Shown: piece by piece, positions 25,735-33,936 of the stretch | How the letters are laid out: each line of letters starts with the position of its first letter | How positions within the stretch are numbered: position 1 is the first letter of the stretch | Assembly: GCF_900453205.1 (NCBI RefSeq) | Contig: NZ_UGQU01000002.1 | Coordinates: 124,001-188,000 of the forward strand | Length of the DNA stretch: 64,000 nucleotides | Source: Moraxella lacunata | Lineage (GTDB): Bacteria; Pseudomonadota; Gammaproteobacteria; Pseudomonadales; Moraxellaceae | Direction: 5' to 3' | Program-made: the position numbers and the translations under genes | The notes under the pieces: generated by a model | Databases searched by the model: none | What the model saw: the letters and a program-made list of their open reading frames with translations, nothing else | What the model was told of the DNA's origin: nothing

Positions 25735-25749
25735 TGATAATTAATAAAA
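25735..25749. promoter_or_regulatory. Candidate Fur box between the receptor and araC-like gene
   Basis: TGATAATTAATAAAA matches the 7-1-7 Fur model TGATAATnATTATCA at 11 of 14 positions. It sits between the two divergent starts of an iron locus. Prediction from sequence match only. Confidence 0.4.
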
Positions 25750-26300
25750 TTTTAACACAATCGCAACACACCCAACCGAATAAAAAGCAATTTTTTAACC
25801 AATGAGCATCACCATAAATCCCCACGAGCATCAGGCGAATTGTCAGCACATTCGGCTCATCACGGACGTGATTGACGTGCATATTTGCTTAAAAATAACC
25901 CATGTTGATACGCTTGCACCTACATATACGACAGCTTGGGATTATTTTGAACCAGGTGTGCGACTGGTATTTACCTTGGATGGGCAGACACATTTACGGT
26001 TTGATGGGGGAGACGGCGAGTATTGGCATATTTATCAGGCACAAGGGCAGGGTTTGTTATTTCCCATCAACCAAAAGACATTGGGCGATAAATGTTTTGT
26101 GCAGGGCAGGCAAAGCGAGCTTGTGATTTTTTGCAATTATTATTATTTGGAGAATTTAGGCATCTCTCCGATGATTATCAAAATGTTTAGAAATGCTCAT
26201 TTAATGCCTTTTACTATTGACATGAATGCAACGGCAGGGCTGTTAAGTCAAATCATTACCCATTATCACATCCACAAAACCACTCCAAAAAAGCTGATTA

Positions 26301-26449
26301 ATTTATTGGGTATTGTTAAATAAAGATAGATTTTAAGGTTTTCCGTTCGGACTGAGCTTGTCGAAGTCTAGGAAAACCGTTATGGTTCGACAAGCTCACC
26401 ACGAACGGCTTTCTAGAAAAGTATACTCAATTAACAATACCATTTATTG
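26301..26449. repeat. 8-bp target-site duplication flanking the MITE in the AraC gene
   Basis: ATTTATTG at 26301-26308 and again at 26442-26449, immediately outside the element. A perfect duplication is direct evidence of transposition by a transposase that makes 8-bp staggered cuts. Confidence 0.95.
26309..26441. mobile_element. 133-bp MITE, copy A, inserted in the AraC-family gene
   Basis: Ends with 11-bp perfect terminal inverted repeats GGTATTGTTAA / TTAACAATACC and encodes no protein. The interior has an imperfect inverted repeat of about 23 bp, CCGTTCGGACTGAGCTTG with its partner around CAAGCTCACCACGAACGG, able to form a large hairpin. Identical base for base to copy B at 57215-57347. 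A non-autonomous element must be moved by a transposase from elsewhere; none is in the window. Confidence 0.95.
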
Positions 26450-26831
26450 ACAAAACAAGTTTTTAAGCAGGTATGTCAGGACAATTATTCTTATCAGTAT
26501 CATCATCGAATCATTCAAGCAGGACAATTATTACAGCACTGCGAACAAATACCGAGTATTGATATGCTTGCCAAACAATGCCTGACAAACCGTACAACAT
26601 TACAAAAGGAGTTTCAAAACATCTTTGGCGTGTCGGTCATCAAATATAGCAGGGAATACCGCCTTTATGTGGCACTCAACGCTCTAAGGCGTGGCGAGAG
26701 TGTAGGTGGTGCGGCGTATTTGGCAAGGTATGATAATCCTGAATGCTTTAGTAAGGCATTTAAGCAGTTTTTTGGACGTACACCGTCAGCGTTTAGTGTC
26801 AAGTAAAGACAAATATCAAAAACAACCCAAC

Positions 26832-26865
26832 AATCAAAGCCCTTGAATATACAAGGGCTTTGATT
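26832..26865. terminator. Bidirectional terminator between the AraC gene and pilB
   Basis: Perfect 14-bp stem AATCAAAGCCCTTG/CAAGGGCTTTGATT with a 6-nt loop, between convergent genes, with AT-rich flanks. Confidence 0.85.
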
Positions 26866-26877
26866 ATTTAAGCGATA

Positions 26878-28587
26878 TTATTCAGAAGTTACCCGATACA
26901 TCTCTTGGATACTGGTTGTACCCTGCAGTACTTTCATAATACCTGAACGTCTCAAATCACGAAAACCGTACTTCATTGCCTCGTCTTTGATTTGAATGGC
27001 GTTGCCGTCTTCCATGATAATCCGTGAAATGCTTGGGTAGATTTTCATGACTTCATAGATACCCACACGTCCCTTGTAGCCTTCACGACATTCAGAACAG
27101 CCTACTGGCTCATAGATGACGTTATCAGGGTTGGCAAGATCTTCTTCGGTAAAGCCCATTTCTAGCAGGCTCTGCTTGGGTACGTTGGTTGGCTTTTTGC
27201 AGTTTTTGCACAGACGGCGAGCCAGACGCTGAGCGATTACTAGGTTTACTGAGGTTGCGATGTTAAATGATGCCACACCCATGTTGCGTAGACGGGTCAA
27301 GGTCTCGGGGGCAGAGTTGGTGTGCAGGGTGGATAAAACCATGTGTCCCGTTTGGGCGGCTTTAATGGCAATCTCGGCAGTCTCCAAATCACGAATCTCA
27401 CCGACCATGACGATGTCAGGGTCTTGACGTAGGAATGCTTTTAGGGCGGAGGCGAACGTGAGACCCACTTTGGGGTTGACGTTTACTTGGTTAATCCCTT
27501 CCAAGTTAATCTCCACAGGGTCTTCGGCGGTAGAGATGTTGGTCTCGGGCGTGTTTAGGATGTTAAGACCAGTATAGAGCGATACCGTTTTACCCGAACC
27601 TGTCGGGCCTGTGATAAGTAGCATGCCTTGAGGTTTATCAAGAGCTTCTAAGAACAGCTCTTTTTGGTCAGGCTCATAGCCGAGTGCATCAATACCAAGC
27701 ATCGCTGATGACGGGTCGAGAATACGCAGTACGAGCTTCTCACCAAAGAGTGTCGGACAGGAGTTCACACGAAAGTCGATGGCTTTTGTTTTGGAGATTT
27801 TTAGCTTAATACGACCATCCTGGGGGGCTCGGCGTTCGGAGATGTCCATTTGTGACATGACTTTAAGACGAGCGGCGATTTTACCGGCAAGTTGAATGGG
27901 CGGACGGCTGATAATCTGCAACACCCCATCCACACGAAAACGCACACGGTAAGATTTCTCATATGGCTCAAAGTGCAAATCCGACGCCCCCATACGAATG
28001 GCGTCAAGGAGCATTTTATTGACAAACTTAACAACAGGGGCATCTTCACCACCGCCTGAATTGACGTCAGTACCCTCATCGTCTTCATCACCTGACCCAC
28101 CATCAAAGTCCCCTGACAGATCGACATCGCCTAGGTCGCCCAGTCCGCCACCGCCTGAGTAGACATCCTCAATCATCTTTTTGAGCTTGTCTTCTTCGAC
28201 AACGATGGTTTCAACGGTCAGCTTGGCGTTAAAGGAGATGGCATCAATGGCATCTAAGCGGGTGGGGTCGGACAAACCCACAAAAAGTTTATTACCCCGT
28301 TTAAAGAGTGGCAATGCCCCATACTGATTGACGATTTTTTCATCAACCAGCTCTTTATTGACCGCATCAGGAGACAGTGCATTTAGGTCAAATAATGGGT
28401 CGCCAAATTCATGAGCAAGCAGACTGGCAATCTTATTTGCAGGGGCAACTCTGTTTTCTACCAAATATGGCACAATCGCCATGCTTTGCTGCTGGGCTTC
28501 AGTCAGAGCCTTGGTCATGGCTTCGGGGGCAACCAAGCCATTTGACACCAAAATGTGTGCCAAACCACCAAAATTCGGAGCGGACAT
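26878..28587 (-). CDS. pilB: Type IV pilus extension ATPase PilB
   Basis: Cytoplasmic hexameric ATPase that powers pilus assembly, needed for twitching and DNA uptake. The protein has 569 residues. The N-terminal domain (GLAHILVSNGLVAPEAMTKAL, GspE/MshEN type) is followed by the GspE ATPase domain. Seen: Walker A GPTGSGKT (~330), the Asp box TAEDPVE, the Walker B-like PDIVMVGEIRDLETAEIA with its Glu, the His box STLHTN, and the tetracysteine CKNC...CSEC zinc site near the C-terminus. An unusual Gly/Asp-rich insert of about 40 residues (GGGGLGDLGDVDLSGDFDGG) lies at ~150-180. pilC and pilD, usually neighbours, are not adjacent. The start has AGGAAAATATT before it. Confidence 0.95.
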   Translation of the reverse strand: MSAPNFGGLAHILVSNGLVAPEAMTKALTEAQQQSMAIVPYLVENRVAPANKIASLLAHEFGDPLFDLNALSPDAVNKELVDEKIVNQYGALPLFKRGNKLFVGLSDPTRLDAIDAISFNAKLTVETIVVEEDKLKKMIEDVYSGGGGLGDLGDVDLSGDFDGGSGDEDDEGTDVNSGGGEDAPVVKFVNKMLLDAIRMGASDLHFEPYEKSYRVRFRVDGVLQIISRPPIQLAGKIAARLKVMSQMDISERRAPQDGRIKLKISKTKAIDFRVNSCPTLFGEKLVLRILDPSSAMLGIDALGYEPDQKELFLEALDKPQGMLLITGPTGSGKTVSLYTGLNILNTPETNISTAEDPVEINLEGINQVNVNPKVGLTFASALKAFLRQDPDIVMVGEIRDLETAEIAIKAAQTGHMVLSTLHTNSAPETLTRLRNMGVASFNIATSVNLVIAQRLARRLCKNCKKPTNVPKQSLLEMGFTEEDLANPDNVIYEPVGCSECREGYKGRVGIYEVMKIYPSISRIIMEDGNAIQIKDEAMKYGFRDLRRSGIMKVLQGTTSIQEMYRVTSE

Positions 28588-28888
28588 AATATTTTCCTAA
28601 ATCATTTGCCAATGTTTATTAAAATCAAATGAGCGACAAATTTTAAAAGAAATGTGTCATCAGATGAAAATTGGCGTGAAAATTGCATATATTTTTGCTT
28701 ATTTTACTCCAAAAATAAAAAATTTGCTGTGCTTTTAGCATAAAATTTTACTCAAAGGGCAAAGTTTTGGGATTATCGGGAGAAACACCGCCAATAATAC
28801 CGCCCATCATTTGTGTGCTGATTTTTTGGGGAATGTTTGCTATAATATGTTGCTAGGTTAAAATTACAATAGAGCCAAAGGAAATCCC
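28588..28888. promoter_or_regulatory. pilB-tpiA divergent intergenic region
   Basis: 301 bases between divergent genes, AT-rich, with no gene. The tpiA promoter has an extended -10 TGCTATAAT (hexamer 28841-28846), 43 nt upstream of its ATG. The pilB side has no clear sigma-70 promoter to my eye. Confidence 0.6.
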
Positions 28889-29638
28889 ATGAGCCAAAAA
28901 TACGTCATCGGCAACTGGAAGTTAAACCCTGCCACCGCATCAGACGCGGCCGCCCTTGCCACAAGCCTGCCTGCCAATGATGGCTGTACTGTGGGCGTGG
29001 TGCCGAGCCTTGTGCATTTATCAGCTGTCAAATCAGTTTTGGCGGACGGCATCCTGCTCGGCGTGCAAGACATCGCCCATAAGACGGCTAAGACAGGGGC
29101 GTTTACAGGCGATGTGTCAGCTTGCCAAGTGGCGGATATTGGGGCAACTTTTACCCTTGTGGGACATTCCGAACGCCGTCAATATCATGGCGAGACCGAT
29201 GAGGTTTTATCCGCCAAAGTCGCCCACGCTTTTGCTCACGGCTTATCGGTCATCTACTGCATTGGCGAAACCAAAGACGAGTATGAGCGTGGCGAGACGT
29301 TTGGGATTTTAAAAAACCAATTAGCCATTTTAAAGGCGTTTGTAAATCAAGCAGATACCGATGCTGCCAAACTTATCATTGCTTATGAGCCTGTTTGGGC
29401 AATCGGCACGGGACTAACCCCAACCTTTGATGAAATTGAAAAAACACACCGCTTTATCAAAGACGAATTAGCTACATTTGGTATGACCACCCCCATTTTA
29501 TATGGCGGTAGCGTGAACGACAAAAACGCCCCCGAATTTGCCAAATCGGATGTCATCGATGGAGCGTTGGTGGGCGGAGCGTCCTTGAAAACCGACAGCT
29601 TTACCGCCATTATCCACGCATTTAGCCAATCAAAATAA
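28889..29638 (+). CDS. tpiA: Triosephosphate isomerase
   Basis: Interconverts dihydroxyacetone phosphate and glyceraldehyde 3-phosphate in glycolysis and gluconeogenesis. The protein has 249 residues with the TIM-barrel motifs: GNWKLN (Lys11), VGHSERR (His93), AYEPVWAIGTG (Glu167) and ILYGGSVNDKNAPEF plus DGALVGGASL (phosphate loop). All catalytic residues are present. Ribosome site CAAAGGAAATCCC. secG follows after 10 bp, an order found in many gammaproteobacteria. Confidence 0.96.
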   Translation: MSQKYVIGNWKLNPATASDAAALATSLPANDGCTVGVVPSLVHLSAVKSVLADGILLGVQDIAHKTAKTGAFTGDVSACQVADIGATFTLVGHSERRQYHGETDEVLSAKVAHAFAHGLSVIYCIGETKDEYERGETFGILKNQLAILKAFVNQADTDAAKLIIAYEPVWAIGTGLTPTFDEIEKTHRFIKDELATFGMTTPILYGGSVNDKNAPEFAKSDVIDGALVGGASLKTDSFTAIIHAFSQSK

Positions 29639-29648
29639 CGAGAACACC

Positions 29649-29945
29649 ATGTTTACATTTATCTTAGCCATTCATATCATTGTCGCCATTGCCTTATCAG
29701 GTCTCATACTCATTCAGCACGGCAAAGGGGCGGATGCTGGGGCAAGTTTTGGCTCTGGAGCGGCAGGCACGGTGTTTGGGGCGGCAGGTTCGGCAAACTT
29801 TCTAACTCGCACCACCGCCATCCTTGCCACCATATTTTTCTGCACGAGCTTGGCATTAGGTTATCATGCCCAACAAGAAGCCCGTGACCAACTACGCCTA
29901 GATGTGCCTGTGGCTGATACGTCCATGCCTGCCGAAACACCGTGA
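29649..29945 (+). CDS. secG: Protein-export membrane protein SecG
   Basis: Small subunit of the SecYEG channel that aids preprotein insertion. 98 residues with two hydrophobic helices (residues 3-21 and about 53-75) separated by LIQHGKGADAGASFGSGAAGTVFGAAGSANFLTR, the conserved SecG loop. Cotranscribed with tpiA by spacing. Downstream (29946 on) comes a MITE and not the usual tRNA-Leu/rimP-nusA segment. Confidence 0.95.
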   Translation: MFTFILAIHIIVAIALSGLILIQHGKGADAGASFGSGAAGTVFGAAGSANFLTRTTAILATIFFCTSLALGYHAQQEARDQLRLDVPVADTSMPAETP

Positions 29946-30081
29946 TTTGATGATGGAAAGGGACTGGATTTTGCCAAGCCCTTATCACAATGAATACTTC
30001 CTAATTTAACATCCGTGTCTTAATGGCAAGTTATTTAGACACGGATTTATCAGTAAAATCAAGACCGCTTTTACTTTTTTC

Positions 30082-30221
30082 GGTATTGTTCAATAAAGAT
30101 ATATTTTAAAATTGAACGTGTAGGGGCGAATTATATTCGCCCAAAAATCAATACGTTATCACAGGGCAAATGTGATTTGCCCCTACAAATCCACCCAAAG
30201 GTATAGTTAATTAACAATACC
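30082..30221. mobile_element. 140-bp MITE of a second family
   Basis: Ends GGTATTGTTCAATAAAG at the left and TTAATTAACAATACC at the right, so the outer 9 bp form an inverted repeat like that of the 133-bp family. The interior is different, with a GTAGGGGCGAA...CGCCC palindrome and its counterpart around TTTGCCCCTAC. Target duplication is nearly clear: CTTTTTTC at left, CTTTTTTTC at right (one T extra). Homologous, in reverse orientation, to the outer element at 57095-57372. Confidence 0.9.
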
Positions 30222-30257
30222 CTTTTTTTCTTTCCCTTTCTTCCTGTTCCGCCCAAC

Positions 30258-30746
30258 CTAGCGACACACCAGCCCCACCGCCTTATCGGTATAGTCCAAT
30301 TTTTGCCAATTAAGACGGCTAAAATCCCGATTTATCACATAACTTTGCACGCCCTTTTGACAGTCAAATAGTACGTCCAATTTTTGGGCAGGCAATCGCC
30401 TTTCAAAAAAATACACCTGGGCTTGTTTGGTTGTCTCATCAAGGCTGACAACATTGGCGGTATCTAACACCACAAATTGAAAAACTTGGGGCTTAGCATA
30501 CGACCACGGACGAAACCAAGTCGTCTTTGGCACGCTTGCCACCACCACGCTCCCGTCTGGCAGTTTGGCACTGGTATCGCCAAACCATTGGTATTCGCTG
30601 TACACCTGATAACTCATCATGCCAAGCCCTGCCATGGCAGGAATGAACCATTTTGGCGTTTTTTTATAAAAAATCTTAATCGGCATGGCAAGCCCTGCAA
30701 ATAAAAAGCCTGCAAAAATCATTGCCGTAATGTCCCAAAACATCAT
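30258..30746 (-). CDS. Hypothetical membrane protein
   Basis: 162 residues. Two N-terminal hydrophobic helices (residues ~4-22 and 33-50) around a positively charged loop KIFYKKTPK are followed by a polar domain (ASVPKTTWFRPWSYAKPQVFQFVVLDTANVV, RLPAQKLDVLFDCQKG) that ends VGLVCR. Cysteines are at the end of each of two beta-like segments. No family assigned. It is alone, facing the end of the MITE at its 3' side. Confidence 0.6.
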   Translation of the reverse strand: MMFWDITAMIFAGFLFAGLAMPIKIFYKKTPKWFIPAMAGLGMMSYQVYSEYQWFGDTSAKLPDGSVVVASVPKTTWFRPWSYAKPQVFQFVVLDTANVVSLDETTKQAQVYFFERRLPAQKLDVLFDCQKGVQSYVINRDFSRLNWQKLDYTDKAVGLVCR

Positions 30747-30905
30747 GTCTTTTCCTTAAAATATATTTTAAAAAATAGAGTTACACACAGTGTCTAAACT
30801 CAACATTACCGTATTGAACAACACCCAAATTTTTATCATTATAAATCAAATCCATATAAAAACTGCCTAAAACCGAGATTTTAAGCAGTTTTTGATGAGA
30901 GCCGA

Positions 30906-32678
30906 TTAGTGGTCAACAGCAGCACCCGCTCCTTTTGGATAACGCACGCTTTCAACCAAGTCTTGAATCTCTTGTGATGGCGGTGCGGTCATGTACGACA
31001 CAGCAAAGGCAACCACAAAGTTAATCAATGCCCCGATTGGACCAAAGCCTAGTGGGCTAATCCCCATAATCCAACCTGATGCGTCATCGGCAAGCATATT
31101 AGTACCAGGGATAAAGAACCAGCCTTTGAATAGGAAAATGTACACGCACGTTACGATAAGACCTGCCAGCATGCCTGCCACCACTCCTTTGTCGTTGATG
31201 CGTTTTGAGAAAATACCCATCATGAGAGCAGGGAACAAGGACGAACCTGCAATACCAAAGGCAAGGGCAACCGTCTGGGCGGCAAAACCAGGGGGATTCA
31301 TGCCAAGCCATGTTGCAATCGCAATCGCCACAATCATCGAGGCACGAGCGACATTAAGTTCGCCTTTATCACTAATATCAGGCTTGATAACCATCTTGAT
31401 AAGGTCGTGCGAGATGGCAGACGAGATGGCAAGCAGTAGACCTGCGGCGGTAGATAAAGCAGCAGCGATACCCCCTGCGGCAATCAGACCGATGACCCAT
31501 GGTGGTAAGTTGGCAATCTCAGGGTTGGCAAGCACCATGATGTCATTGTTTACGTCAAGCTCATTACCTTTTAAGCCCTTGGATTCGGCAGCAGCAAGGA
31601 AGGCTTCATCTTTTGACTTGTCATTATAGTAGTCAATTTTGCCATCATTATTTTTGTCTTCAAATTTTAAAAGACCTGTTTGTTCCCAGTTTTTCATCCA
31701 CTCAGGGCGAGCTTCGTACTCAATGGGGGCAGACTGCGTGCCATTTGGATATACAGTATCCACCAAATTCATGCGAGACATCGTACCTACAGCAGGGGCA
31801 GCGGTGTATAGCAGTGCGATAAATACCAGCGTCCAACCTGCTGATGAGCGAGCGTCCGAGACTTTATTTACCGTAAAAAAGCGGATAATAACGTGGGGCA
31901 AACCTGCCGTACCAATCATAAGCGACAAGGTCAATAAGAACATATTGAGCTTATCAGGCACATCGGCAGTATAAGCGGCAAAACCTAGGTCGGTAATCAG
32001 CCCATCGAGCTTGGCAAGCATGGTTTCGCCACCTTCTACCGTGCCAAACATACCAAGAGCAGGAATAGGGTTACCTGTAATGTTTAAAGAGATAAAAATC
32101 GCAGGAATGATATAGGCAATCATCAAAACGACATACTGAGCCACTTGCGTGTAGGTAATGCCTTTCATACCGCCAAGTACCGCATAAAACAGCACGACAA
32201 TGGCAGCGATGATAAGCCCTGTGTTTTTATCCACTTCCAAAAAGCGAGAGAACGCCACGCCCGCCCCTGTCATCTGTCCGATGACATAAGTGGTACATGC
32301 TAGGATAAGGCAGACCACCGCAATCAAGCGAGCAGGTTTTGAGTAAAAGCGGTCGCCGATAAAGTCAGGCACGGTAAATTTACCAAATTTACGCAAATAC
32401 GGAGCAAGTAGCAGAGCAAGCAGTACAAATCCACCCGTCCAACCCATGAGATAAGCGGACGCTGCATAACCGCCCATCGCAATCATGCCCGCCATGGAGA
32501 TAAAGGATGCGGCACTCATCCAGTCCGCCCCTGTCGCCATGCCGTTTACAACAGGGTGAACACCACCGCCTGCGACATAAAATTCCTTCGTTGAGCCTGC
32601 TCTTGCCCAAATGGCAATCCCAAAATACAGGGCAAAGGACAGCCCCACAAAAATCAAGTTAATGGCAAATTGACTCAT
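30906..32678 (-). CDS. Sodium:solute symporter (ActP-like, VC_2705 type)
   Basis: 590-residue member of the SSS family, which moves organic acids such as acetate with sodium; the substrate here is unknown. About 13 hydrophobic helices. Seen: AGGGVHPVVNGMATGADWMSAASF (conserved start of the fold), MTGAGVAFSRFL, GGMKGITYTQVAQYVVL. A hydrophilic insert at ~320-385 between helices contains DKNNDGKIDYYN (341-352), an EF-hand/dockerin-like calcium loop. That insert and the adjacent DUF4212 gene mark the subfamily that pairs with a small membrane subunit. It starts 2 bp after the DUF4212 stop, using GAGGAGG inside the last codons as ribosome site. Confidence 0.9.
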   Translation of the reverse strand: MSQFAINLIFVGLSFALYFGIAIWARAGSTKEFYVAGGGVHPVVNGMATGADWMSAASFISMAGMIAMGGYAASAYLMGWTGGFVLLALLLAPYLRKFGKFTVPDFIGDRFYSKPARLIAVVCLILACTTYVIGQMTGAGVAFSRFLEVDKNTGLIIAAIVVLFYAVLGGMKGITYTQVAQYVVLMIAYIIPAIFISLNITGNPIPALGMFGTVEGGETMLAKLDGLITDLGFAAYTADVPDKLNMFLLTLSLMIGTAGLPHVIIRFFTVNKVSDARSSAGWTLVFIALLYTAAPAVGTMSRMNLVDTVYPNGTQSAPIEYEARPEWMKNWEQTGLLKFEDKNNDGKIDYYNDKSKDEAFLAAAESKGLKGNELDVNNDIMVLANPEIANLPPWVIGLIAAGGIAAALSTAAGLLLAISSAISHDLIKMVIKPDISDKGELNVARASMIVAIAIATWLGMNPPGFAAQTVALAFGIAGSSLFPALMMGIFSKRINDKGVVAGMLAGLIVTCVYIFLFKGWFFIPGTNMLADDASGWIMGISPLGFGPIGALINFVVAFAVSYMTAPPSQEIQDLVESVRYPKGAGAAVDH

Positions 32679-32680
32679 CC

Positions 32681-32977
32681 TTAGTCCTCCTCAACGCCAT
32701 ATTGTTTGTCCAATTTATTCATTCGCCACGCATAAAAGAAAATCAAGGCGACAAAGGTCAAAATTGCCCCTTGCTGACCGAACCACAGCCCCAAATCCGT
32801 CCCCATAAAGCTAATACCCATCAAGGCAGGACGTAGGATAATGGCAAAACCGAGCGATACGACCGCCCAAACGACCAAACAGCCGATGATGATACGCACG
32901 TTGGCACGCCAATAGCCTTGGGCATCTGCGGGCGGGGTGTTTGTTGGGGTGTGAGTGTTATTTGAAGTTTCTGACAT
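32681..32977 (-). CDS. DUF4212 small subunit of the sodium/solute symporter
   Basis: 98-residue membrane protein with two hydrophobic helices (WRANVRIIIGCLVVWAVVSLGFAIIL and GQQGAILTFVALIFFYAWRM) and a conserved LDKQYGVEED end. Starting at ATG 32977 (GGAGAAAGCA upstream) fits the family length; a longer frame from 33082 is less likely. DUF4212 proteins are found beside VC_2705-type symporters and are proposed to be their accessory subunit. Confidence 0.88.
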   Translation of the reverse strand: MSETSNNTHTPTNTPPADAQGYWRANVRIIIGCLVVWAVVSLGFAIILRPALMGISFMGTDLGLWFGQQGAILTFVALIFFYAWRMNKLDKQYGVEED

Positions 32978-33163
32978 TGCTTTCTCCAAAGTTGGTAAAA
33001 AAGCAAAGAAAGCAGATTTTGGTGGGTTTTCTCCCTTGAATAATTCATTGCTTCCTTGCAAATTACAGGTGTTTTCTTGCACCTTGATTTAGAATAGCAC
33101 AACTGTGAGCAATTGCAATAGTCTATACAAAAATTTTTTTGTTAATAAAAAGAATGGTTATCA

Positions 33164-33775
33164 TCAAACTCTGCGATGCCTCAAAGCCAAATACATCATC
33201 GCTACGTTGATGGCGTCATTTAAAGCATCATGGCGTGGCAGGTCGGGAATGCCTAGGGCGTTTACCATCGTTGCCATTTTTAGGTCAATCTCGGCATCAT
33301 AATATTTATGGCGGGTTTCTTGGGCGTGGTAAATCCTTGATATTTCTATTTGTTTTTGGGGTAGGGTTATTCCTGCCATCGGTTTTAAAAATTTATTGAC
33401 CATTGCCACATCATATTCCAAAAAATAGCCCACAAGAGTCCGCCCACCGACAAAGTCCAAAAACTGCCGTATCGCCGTTTCGGTGTCCAGTCCGTCTTTT
33501 AAATCCTTAGGTCGCAAACCATGAATGGTAACGTTGGTTGCTGTCATGATACCGTCAGGCTTGACCAGCACATAAAAAGACTCATCGGTTAAAATGCGAT
33601 TACCCCGAATCTTAACCGCCCCGATGGAGATGATATGGGCTTCTTTGACGTTTAGGCTGGTGGTCTCACAATCAAAACTCACTAGCTCATCAGGGTGCGG
33701 TTCGTATAGGGGCAGATAAGGGGAATTAGCAGGTAGGCGGTGCTTTGCCCAAGCATGTTTTAGGGTGTGAAACAT
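33164..33775 (-). CDS. DnaQ-like 3'-5' exonuclease
   Basis: DEDDh exonuclease of the DNA polymerase III epsilon family, 203 residues. Seen: motif I LVSFDCETTSLN (Asp, Glu), motif II TIHGLRPKDL and VGYFLEYDVAMVNKFL, and motif III LPRHDALNDAINVA (His-Asp). It is not the polymerase epsilon subunit itself, which has a C-terminal alpha-binding segment, and it is not close to rnhA. Homologues often sit near DUF4212/symporter genes with a DUF294/CBS protein; here that third gene is missing. The substrate is unknown. Confidence 0.87.
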   Translation of the reverse strand: MFHTLKHAWAKHRLPANSPYLPLYEPHPDELVSFDCETTSLNVKEAHIISIGAVKIRGNRILTDESFYVLVKPDGIMTATNVTIHGLRPKDLKDGLDTETAIRQFLDFVGGRTLVGYFLEYDVAMVNKFLKPMAGITLPQKQIEISRIYHAQETRHKYYDAEIDLKMATMVNALGIPDLPRHDALNDAINVAMMYLALRHRRV

Positions 33776-33888
33776 GGGTTTTCCTTATGATGAATGTCTT
33801 CCTTGTTAAATGGTGTCGTAAAATGGCATGTATCAAAATAAAGGGGCTTGCCCTATTCTCAACTTTGTATCAGTGATGGATTTATCAA

Positions 33889-33908
33889 GGGCGAATTGCA
33901 ATTCGCCC
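33889..33908. repeat. 20-bp perfect palindrome GGGCGAATTGCAATTCGCCC
   Basis: Identical to 58689-58708. Both lie in intergenic DNA and extend into CCCCAC/CCCCTAC. Part of the same repeat group as the internal arms of the 140-bp MITE. Confidence 0.85.
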
Positions 33909-33936
33909 CCACATTGGCAAATTTTAAAAGCCCAAT

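Larger units (their letters stand above)
25802..26806 (+). pseudogene. AraC-family transcription regulator, split by a 133-bp MITE
   Basis: Two halves: codons from ATG 25802 to 26308 form an N-terminal domain, and 26450-26806 hold the C-terminal helix-turn-helix domain (SIDMLAKQCLTNRTTLQKEFQNIFGVS, then AAYLARYDNPECFSKAFKQFFGRTPSAF, the AraC signature). The left half runs into the MITE and stops in it (TAA just after GIVK); the right half starts directly after it. Deleting the element and one ATTTATTG copy joins the frames as INLLTKQVF and gives 287 residues, the normal size. By position, divergent from the TonB receptor, it was most likely a PchR-like siderophore-responsive activator. No intact DNA-binding protein can be made unless the MITE is removed. 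Confidence 0.92.
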
